From Panicum virgatum (lineage: Eukaryota > Streptophyta > Magnoliopsida > Poales > Poaceae), in contig NC_053144.1 in NCBI RefSeq assembly GCF_016808335.1, positions 57,366,195 to 57,430,194 of the forward strand: a DNA stretch of 64,000 nt. The letters are read 5' to 3'. The notes beneath the pieces are model-generated. The model had not been told where the DNA came from and made no database searches. It saw only the letters and a list, made by a program, of their open reading frames with translations. Positions 55,638 to 64,000 of this stretch are shown piece after piece (positions within the stretch are counted from its first letter, which is position 1; every line of letters begins with the position of its first letter). Position numbers and translations under genes: made by a program.

Positions 55638-56532
55638 GTGTGTGATGGCTGCGCCGGCTTTCCCGGGCAGAGCCTCCGAAAGCGCGCGGTGGCTTTGAGT
55701 GCGGCCGGAGCCAAAGGATGATCGACGGGCGGATGGGTTCGATCGGTGGATCAGATGGTATGGCTCGCGGCGCCTGGAAGGAAAGGTCCGTGCCCAATTG
55801 CCGGATCGGCGCACGGGGAACCCCGGTCGCTTCGGTGCCAAACCACCTGCACCTGCCTGACCTGACCTGACCTGACCTGACCGCTTCTTCTTTCGTCGGG
55901 AGCGCGCGCGGCCTGCTTTGGTGATGATGGGAACGTTTCGCTGCTCCGTTCTTTCCGCTCGCTTCCGAGCCAAGCCGCTCTGCCCCGCTCGATCGGGGAA
56001 GGGTTCGTGTGGTCTCATGATGGCACGCCCGGATGAGGATGGTAAGCTCAAGGGGTGGTGAAAGCGAGGAGGACGGTAATCATGGGATCGCGGGACAAAC
56101 TGACACCAGCGCCTCGCTGCTCGGCAGCGTGCAGTACAGGAACGCCGCCTTCTTCGGTTGGCACGTGGGACCGACCGCGTGCTCTGCTCCCCGACCGTCT
56201 TCAGTTTAAAAGGAAAAGAGTCGTGGGTCCAACCTAGCGCCCGGCCCAGAAGCTCTACTGGGCTATCGGGACTGCTGGCATGCTCCCGGCCCAACTGACA
56301 TGCAACTACCCGTTCAGCACAAGAGAGATGGCTTCATGAAGAAGCGGACATGCAGCGCACTAGCTGACTAGCATTGCTCCATTTACCACATCCCAGCCTT
56401 GCATGATGACAGCAGACAACATGAACGAAGATATGCTGAGACGGCATTTCCGATAACTTCACAATGACTCCGATTATTTGTACATTATTCCGTTCAATAA
56501 AACAAGGGTGTGTAGCACACAACATGGCCGTA
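55638..56532. other. Intergenic DNA and probable 3' UTR of the BRCT gene
   Basis: GC-rich from 55638 to about 56300, with a short (CCTGA) array near 55857-55881. The part next to 56532 is probably the 3' UTR of the minus-strand BRCT gene. Confidence 0.5.
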
Positions 56533-59500
56533 TCACCTTCGCCTGGATCCCCTTGCCTTGCGCTCCGCGCCTCTAGTAGGCTTTGTCTTGGCTTTCGGTA
56601 CGGCGCACTTGGGGCACAGCCAATCGTCGTCGGGGACAGCGTCCAGGGGAGGCTCGCAGCAGTCGATGTGCATACCCATCCCACAACCTGTTTCGCCGTC
56701 CTCGTCGCCACAGATCAGCATATCACTTCTCCCCGGTCCTTGCGCCCGCACGCCGAGCAACTCAGGTCCTCCGGATCGTCTTCGTCTTCCGACTGTTGCG
56801 TCTCCTCGGTGGCCATCTCGTCCTGCTTCTTCTTGAGTTTCTCGAGGGACTTATTGGCCAGATTGTTCGTCTTGAAGAGAACGTGTCGGTCGAGGGGGTG
56901 GCCAGGCTTGCAGACGTACTCAACCAGATAATCGGCACTGACACAGGGGATACCGTGCCGGATGAACTCCTGAACCCATGCGTCTGCTCTTGGTATGCTC
57001 GCTGATACCACAGCGAAATCAACTCCAGAGTCTAGAAATCGAGTGTATGGTGGTGATGTTGCCAATATGATGCCATCACCAGCTTTTATGGCGCGCTTCA
57101 CTGTATCCTGGCAAGAAGAGGAACACTAATTTTAGACAGAACAAAACAAAATTGTCAGATGAGTTGATTAAGCAAAGAACACTTACCAACGTTGGTAATA
57201 TGAGCTGTCCATAGACAACAATCTGCATTCCATAGAAGGCACCATGTCCCATCTGTTGCCTTATATTTCGCCATTTTCTGGGTGCATCAAAACTGATTGT
57301 TTCTCCATCATTAAGGCCTGTACCAAACCATTCAAATGGTTCTTCATCCAGAAACTTGCCTGCCTCAATGCAGGATGTCAAGTACTCTCTCTTGAGTATC
57401 CACCTAATTGGAGAAAGAAGCTGAGACCATTCAGATTTTGTGAAAAATTTGCAAGACAATCCTAAAATGATGATAAAATGTTGACATAATAAACTAGCAA
57501 ATAATGTTCAGTTGTCAAGCCAATCCATACAGTTGTACACATATCTCACACTGATAAAGAGCCATACAATAAATGTTAACAAATACTTTAAGATGCAGAA
57601 TCTTAATAACCTAGATAGCTCTAACCTGCCTGCTGCAGCTGCTGCAAAGAACTTCTCAGTTCTCTTAAGAGGATCTGGGGCAATGAAATGTGTTGCTTCG
57701 TATGTCCAATGATGTGAATCCCTACAAACTCGTCCCTTCAGGTGTCTAAGAATTGAGCGATACTCCCTTCTCTGCTCCCGATCTCCACTTAAAATAAATA
57801 AGGAAGGTTCACTCAAGATCAAGGCTCCAGGTTCATTTCCTTTTACCCTTTGGAGCTCACTGAGCACTAGTGTGTGTTTCTCAATTGATTTTGCATCTGA
57901 TTTGGAACACAAACTGCCAGTTCTATTTAATTTAGAGTTGAGATTACTACAGTGTAGTCTGTTCTCCTTTTCATGATATGAAGTCGGAACTTTATTTCTT
58001 TTGCTGCTTCTCAACTTAGAACTGTGTGGTCCTTCTTGCTTGTCTACATCTCTTATCATATCCTTATTGGATTCCTCAGAGTCCTGATCAGCAGTTACTT
58101 TGTTGATATTGCATGAAATCTCTTCGACTCTCTTTGATGAGACAGCTTTTGCTACAGATGCAACGGTACTACCAACTTTACCACATTTGCTGCCTGACTT
58201 GTCTTCTACAGTTTTTATTTTCCTCTTGGGAACTGCATTTCTAATTCTGACATTCGATATGGTCTTGGGGGTAAGTGTTCCACAGTCACTAGCACTTGCA
58301 CAACTAGAAAGATTTTTAGGGCATTCCTCAACATTGTCTGAGGGAAACAAGTCATCAAACAATGAACCAGACGCCAGTCTCACTTTTGTCAACCAATGTT
58401 TCATTGCTCGTGATGGTGTCAGATTTCCGTGACCTCTTCGCACTATTCCTTACTCTGGTGTTTGGTAGTTTCTTCGGCGAACTTCTTTGATGTTCATCAG
58501 CATTTTCAGTGTCAAAAATCTTTTTGGGGTTTATCTCAATATTTTCTTGAGAATTCACTTTACCGAATTCCAATCTAGAAGCTAGCCGTGCGTCATTTAT
58601 CTTGGCGCAAGCATTTCGTGTCCTCTTTGCTACAATATCTGTCATTCCACAAATCAGTGTTTTCTTTGGAGGATTTGTTTTGAGTTCAGCTGCACTTGCC
58701 GAGATGCAGCCTTTTTTAGAGGCTTGATCAACATGTTCATGAGGAATAGCAAGCCATGACTCAGGAACGACTTTCTTACCACTGTTAATAGCTGATCCTT
58801 CAGCCTCAATACCAGCACCTCGAGGCCTCTTGGCACCTACATTCCTTCCAACATGAGTTGCTACTTGCTTTGAATTACTGGTTTCACCAAGAGCTTTGCT
58901 TGAAGTGTCTTGAAATTGTTTTTTGCCTTCTTTCACATTGGCATCAGACACCACCTTCTCAAGTTCTGAATTTGATGCCACTGCCACTACATTATCATTG
59001 ACTTTGAGTGGATCCGTTATCTTGGTGCCAGCATTTCCAGAAGAGGAAACGACGTGTGAATTACTTGAACTGCGTACAGATTTGTCATGTGCCTGATCCT
59101 CTGTGCGGGCACTTCCTATCTCATGCAAGCAATCTTGATTCACTGCATTACCACTACCTTGTGTATCTTCCCGGTCCTTATTTTGAAAGGAGAAACTGGA
59201 CCTTGTCCTTCCATCTGGAACAGTGGGTGAAGGACTCGCGGTGCATTTGTTTTCTGCCATTGCTTTGAGTGACATTCTTGCTATCGGTAAAGATTTTACA
59301 TTCTTATCACTTGAAGAAGATTCAGGAAGCTTGATTCCATTAATGGGACCACCATGCTTGAGAGAAGTCTTCCTAGATCTTGTTTTTCTGCTTGTAGATA
59401 AGCTGAATCGTTGCTTTCCGAAACTAACAGCATTAGCTTCAGCATCAGATGCATCACTCAGCCAACTAACAGGGGAGACTAATTCTTCCTTTTGCAAATT

Positions 59501-62500
59501 TAGGCTAGATGGGGAGACTAAGCTTTTTCTTTTCTGAGCATATGCACCATCTAGTCCATCCACAGTCTTAATATTTTCATTGCCTTTCATGCTCTGAACG
59601 TCAGCATGCTCAAAAGCCTTTTGATGTCCTATTTGTAATGAAGAAACATTGGAGTCAACTCTTGGTGTGCTTTCTTCAGCCTTCTTAGGTGATGTCATAT
59701 GGTTAACTGAACGCCCTTCCAGTGACAATGACTTCTGAGAAGCCTTTTTAGAGTTCCTTGTGTTCTTGATGCTGTTGGATTTGGAATCACCTCCTGATTT
59801 CGGATCGGACTCATGATTGGTGACCTTGTCATCAGTAGTTAACCAACCAGCACCTGTGACATCAATACCTGAAGGTTCATCCTTCTCCTGATGTTGCCAT
59901 CTGTTAACTTTTGATGAATTGAGATCATTCACAGATTGGTTTCCTCTTGAAGGGCTGGTGAATAGGACGTTACTAACATGAATCTGATCATGATTGGAAG
60001 AAGATTTTTCAGAAACATTATCCGTATGGCCAATTAGAATGCCTGGAGTCCCATTTAAGGTATTTAAATGATGATTACTAAAAGCAGTCACTTTGCTGGA
60101 GCTTCTAGGGCCTAGAATACCACTTGCATGGTCCTGTGTCTTTACACCAACATATTTTTCTTCAGCTTTCTGCACATTCAGGATATTTGTGTTTCTTTCT
60201 ACAGAGTTATCTCTCTTTTGACTGAGGCCAAGTGAAGTTTGAATGGGTGCAAGGACATCATGTGTCTTGCTGCTTTCATTTTCTGTCCTCATGATATGAC
60301 CAGGTGGGCTTTGAATGGGTGCAAAGGCATCAACCTTAGCAGAAACTACAATCGTAGAGTTAGCGTTGCTTTGACCTGTGACGGCATATGTCTTGCTGTC
60401 TGCATATTCTGTCTTCATGACATGACCAGGGCTGTTCAAATTCCTTCCCGCAACCGCCTGTCTATTGCCACTGGGAGTGATAGGTGATTGCTTTGATACA
60501 TCGACATCAGGCTTCACAAAAGCTTCCTCACAATTTTTTGAGTTCGGGGTGCACTTGACATTGGACCTACTGTTCAATGGCCTTGGACTTGCAGCTTCTC
60601 CTTCATGTTCAGAGTCATTGGCTTGTGCGTCCATTAACTCTAGATCCCAAGTGCTGAATAACAAAAATAGCCAGAATTAATTTTCAGCGCATTCTAAATC
60701 TGTGTGATCAGGAAATTCAAAAGAAATCTTCAAAGAACAAATATGCAATGTTACTTACCTTTTACTATAATCATCAACTGGGAGAATTTCCCATGCCTTT
60801 AAGCTGAAATAAAGAAGAGGATGAGTCAAAACATAAGCAATCTTGTTAACAAACTGGTTTTCTAGTTAAGTCAGGAGAGGCGATTGTGAAATACCAGTCT
60901 TCCAACCACCGGTGATTAACAAGTTTGATGTTCACCTTTTTCGCAACCTCATACTTTTCACCTAGCATTATATGAAAAAAAGAAGTGTCAAATTCAACAG
61001 AACTTTACAGAACTATCTGAATCAATGTATCACTGTATGCCTGGAGAAAAAAGAAATGACCAAAAGTGTATACATCTCATAGGCATGTCATGATTTATGT
61101 CAATGGATTACTTTCCTGATTCTTTATGTATAATTTATAGTTGTAAGTTATGATTTTTTTCCAGTTTTCTAGAAAAAAAAGGAAACATGGTTGATGAGGT
61201 TAAACCTTTGTATGGTTCACATAAAAATTAAACAGAAGAAAGGCCCAAACTGTTATGGGATCAACGCATTGTACAACCAAAAAACAGATGATGAGCTACA
61301 AATGTACATTACAAACAAACTTGGAAACACAGCTGCCATTTCGAACTAGATATAAAATTCTTAATTGATCATTCGAATCACTTATTAGAAAGAGTAACTT
61401 GCATCTCACATCAAAGAACATGGTAAACAATATAAGGACAGCTTTGTTAAACAAGGAGAAGGCAACACTTATAAAGTTCCTTGGAACGAAAGGAAGCAGA
61501 ACAAATTGCTTATTGTAACAAAGTTCAGCATAATATCTATATGTATGTCATGGATTTACCAATAAAAGAAATAACTCACCTTCAAATTTATAGCAAATAA
61601 GGTGAGTGACGGCATTTGCTAACAAAGGTTTGGAGAATCGTGCTCCCATTAAAGAAACCATTTTCTGCATAAAAGAAATAGAAGATTATCGCCTCAATAT
61701 AATTTAACATAACAAGCGCAAATACAGTACCCAGGAGCTTATGTGTGAATGCAACACATTAATTTCTTAGTTGGATGCAGAATGTACAACAAATTTAACT
61801 AAATTTATGCATCTACTTCATCTAGTTCCAATATGTGTCACTCTGAGTTGTGTGCATCGGACTGTTTAAACTATGGCAACAGGGTATCCCATTATGTGAA
61901 ATCATTCCATTTGTTACAAATTAGATAAAATTGGGAGGTTGTTACCATTATGTATTCGCGATAGTTTCTTTGGTAACCCGTCAAGCAAATAAGCAGTGAT
62001 TGCACACCCAGTATTCCCTTCGAATGTCTCACCGGCCAATAGATAACCTGGCAAAAGCTAAACATTACCAGGTCACAAAACTAAACCATGGCCCCGATGC
62101 AGAAATGGGAGCATATGCGCCCGAACAGTTAGCAGCAAAAACCAACCCTCTCAGTATCAGCAAGTGCCCCGCGATCCAAGCTGTCCTCCACCCACTGCTC
62201 GCTGATGACCTTCTTCCCCGCTGCTCGCGCGGCCACGCACGTCGGGTCATCCTGCGCCAAAAAAAAAAATCAAATCAGAGCCCACCCGCCAGCCAAACAG
62301 CCAAGACAGGTAGAAACCAATTTGCAAATCCAACTCACGTAGAAGAGGTTCGACACGACCACGTGCGTGCACCCGTTGCCCGACGGCCCGGCGTCGGCGC
62401 CGCCGCGCCGCTCCATCTCCGAACGGTACTGCACGCGCACGCCGTCGGAACTTATCAGCCGCCGGTGGAACGAATCAAGCCAATCGTCGCAAACCCGCAG

Positions 62501-62659
62501 ACAAACTGAAGCAGCGAAAGCAAAATGCGAGGACGAGGCGTGGGGATGCCGCGGACGCACCTGGGACGCGACGTCGCCCTCGAATCCAACGAGGAAGAAG
62601 CGGACGCCGTCGAACAGGTGTTGGTCGCCGATGTCGTCGTCCGTGCCGGGCGAGGCCAT
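56533..62659 (-). CDS. BRCT-domain protein (At4g02110 type) with C-terminal PHD finger; frame broken by two indels
   Basis: Ten minus-strand exons: 62561-62659, 62339-62428, 62147-62251, 61946-62047, 61580-61664, 60895-60961, 60759-60803, 57626-60653, 57187-57403 and 56533-57107. All junctions are GT-AG and phase-consistent. Exons 1-7 encode two N-terminal BRCT repeats (first with LFDGVRFFLVGF, CTHVVV and WVEDSL; second with LICLTGY, THLICYKF and HRWLEDC). The long exon 8 encodes a Ser/Lys-rich region of about 1,000 residues. Its end and exons 9-10 encode a second BRCT pair (RDSHHWTYEATHFIAP; WVQEFIRHGIPCVSADYLVE) and a Cys4-His-Cys3 PHD finger (CSAC, then GCGMGMHIDCC, then DDDWLCPKC). BRCT pairs bind phosphopeptides in DNA-damage response; this role is inferred. 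An apparent extra base near 58374-58375 and two extra bases near 56720-56723 shift the frame. As it stands, translation ends after about 963 residues instead of about 1,469. Confidence 0.88.
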
Positions 62660-63098
62660 GCCGGCGAACCGAATGGGGGTTAGGGTTTGGGTTTGGGGAT
62701 TTTTCGCGCCCGAGCTTGTGCGTGCGTCGGCTTACAGGGGAAGATTCGAGAGCCGGTCAGGAAGAGGGAAATCAAATTGGGATCTCGATTTGGGAGGGAA
62801 ACGAAACTTTTTTTTTTTTGGCTTCAAGCCGTCAAGGTATTTAGGTCTTTGGGCCTCGTTTTCGTTCTCTATGTTTTAGCTGGGTGTGGGCTTGTGTGGT
62901 TTCTCGAGCGTTTTTTTTTATTTTTATATTTTTCAAAATTGTTTTTTACAGAAATATATTTTCGGTTTCACAATTTACAGGTTTGTACCCTTATCGCTTG
63001 GCAGGGGGCCGGTAGAGGACTATATGTAATTAAAATTTCTGTTTTATCGCATGGAGTCCCCTACCGCCCGGCGGGGGGCGGCAGGCTCCCACTCCCAA
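62660..63098. promoter_or_regulatory. Divergent intergenic region between the BRCT and Myb/SANT-like genes
   Basis: About 440 bp separate the minus-strand BRCT start from the plus-strand TATA box. GGTTAGGGTTTGGGTTTGGG at about 62680 (telo-box-like on the minus strand) lies just upstream of the BRCT start. The rest is T-rich on the plus strand, with a GC-rich patch at 63060-63085. Confidence 0.45.
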
Positions 63099-63106
63099 TA
63101 TAAAAG
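63099..63106 (+). promoter_or_regulatory. TATA box of the Myb/SANT-like gene
   Basis: TATAAAAG. A non-coding first exon (about 63130-63230) follows and ends in CTGCAG|GTAAGT at 63230/63231. The acceptor TTGCAG at 63350-63355 starts the coding exon. Confidence 0.65.
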
Positions 63107-63364
63107 CCGAGGTCCCCCACACATGCATTTCCAGCAAACAACATCCATAGAGGGAAAAAGGAGAGACGTGGGGTGAGGGAGAGAGTTGCAACAGCGAAAC
63201 ATTGCTGGATTCCGCACTTGTAATCTGCAGGTAAGTTACGTATGAATCCATTAATATTGTATTACAGACTTGTTTTCTAAATAAATTATAAATTAAAATA
63301 GAATTAAGTTTTGGATAGTGAAATATAGTATTAAACTTATTTCTAAAAATTGCAGCATAAGGCA

Positions 63365-63974
63365 ATGGCTGCCTCCAATTTTGGAGGATTTTCATGGACC
63401 GAAGAAAAATCTAGTATAATACTTGAGATCATGACACATCTTGTAATTAGTAAGAAGTTGGATGTATTAGCGGATGGTACGATAGAGATGGTGTTGTCAA
63501 AATTAGTTCAGTTTAAAGATTTCACATTGTTTCGAGATATTACAACGCAAGATGTAAAGAAACACCTGCTAGAACATCGGAAGATATATATGAGGGTATG
63601 TGAACTAGCGAGTCATCCTAATGTTATTGGATTCTTACAAAGTACTAGTAAGATATGGATGCGGTCAGAGGTGTATGAGATGCACATTAAGATAACTCTT
63701 ATTCAGTTCTAATCCCGCCCGTCATTCGTAATCCATATTTACGAAATAGTAAAATTATTGTGTAATTATATGCTAGGATTACCGCGAGGACACGGAGTTG
63801 ATTAACAAATCGATACCAAATTTTCGTAAATTGGTATGTATCTTCGGTGGAGTTATGCCGCAAACTAGACGAATGAGATGGAAAAAATCTTCGGGTTATA
63901 GTTTTTGGCCTCCGCAAGAACAGATGACCGGAGATTCGTCAAGTCATGCTGCACCACCTCAAGCAACAACGTGA
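63365..63974 (+). CDS. Myb/SANT-like domain protein
   Basis: Coding exons 63365-63691 and 63777-63974 join in phase 0 to give 174 residues. The start is the ATG nine bases after the 5' UTR intron. An N-terminal FSWTEEKSSIILEIM and a helical region to about residue 85 resemble the Myb/SANT-like DNA-binding domain common in grasses. The later Trp positions are replaced (HRKIYMRVCEL). A second block, DYREDTELINKSIPNFRKL (from residue 110), matches the conserved segment after that domain in the family. The C-terminus is Pro/Ser/Gln-rich. Members are often PIF/Harbinger-associated or domesticated. The intron between the exons begins AT rather than GT (63692-63776), so splicing may be impaired. Without it, translation stops at a TAA at 63710-63712 after 115 residues. 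Confidence 0.65.
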
Positions 63975-64000
63975 ATCTTCAAACGTTCAAGAAACCAGTA

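Noticed and set aside
1..64000. Known plant microRNA precursors, rRNA, CRISPR arrays or organellar inserts
   Set aside because: No mature miRNA sequence I know, no rRNA segments, no spaced direct-repeat array and no chloroplast or mitochondrial gene was recognised by eye. A Rfam/Infernal and organelle BLAST run would settle this.

Overview
The window is nuclear DNA of a grass (Poaceae), probably a panicoid. This is inferred from very GC-rich genes with high third-position GC (the TPR gene near 32-33.7 kb), plant GT-AG introns, and many Stowaway-, Tourist-, Mutator- and hAT-type small DNA transposons among Ty1-copia retrotransposons. No bacterial, organellar, tRNA, rRNA or CRISPR feature was seen.

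Four host-type genes can be supported. (1) 5864-8520, plus strand: a five-exon gene for an 87-residue endosulfine/ARPP-19 family protein with the FDSADW core. (2) 31361-33698, plus: a three-exon, 619-residue TPR protein with a degenerate J-like domain. (3) 62659-56533, minus: a ten-exon BRCT-domain protein of the At4g02110 type, with a C-terminal PHD finger. Two small indels break its reading frame. (4) 63365-63974, plus: a two-exon Myb/SANT-like protein. Its single coding intron starts with AT instead of GT. Genes 3 and 4 are divergent. Two further exon-like pieces (2042-2372 and 21335-21553, both minus) look coding but were not recognised.

The rest is mostly transposon sequence. Two complete Ty1-copia elements are present. 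Element A (39335-44171, plus) is old: its LTRs look about 90% alike, it has a TTTCG target duplication, and its coding region is broken many times. Element B (48481-55632, minus) is young: its LTRs differ by about four substitutions, and its polyprotein frame is open except for one internal stop. The gag start codon of element B appears to be made by splicing a long leader intron. That intron contains a GC-rich, antisense, promoter-like module.

Several non-autonomous hAT elements are delimited by exact 8-bp target duplications (1337-1708, 4928-5162, 17130-18669, 20562-21165). Others have less certain ends (19801-20331, 35405-35926, 26239-27070, 15781-16790, 23750-25895). Each family is filled with its own short repeated motif. 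The 17130-18669 copy carries a broken BED-finger transposase fragment and sits three bases inside a Tourist-like MITE. Other MITEs lie at 18675-19103, 22640-22848, 27497-27735, 29359-29501, 33970-34225, 35074-35230 and 47300-47540. The first 1126 bp look like part of a GC-rich LTR.

Other oddities are a three-copy tandem repeat of about 147 bp (3039-3465) and several pure G or C tracts of 12-23 bases. One G tract and one C tract face each other at 27826-27969. The remaining intergenic DNA is GC-rich, with long ORFs in several frames at once that I do not accept as genes.
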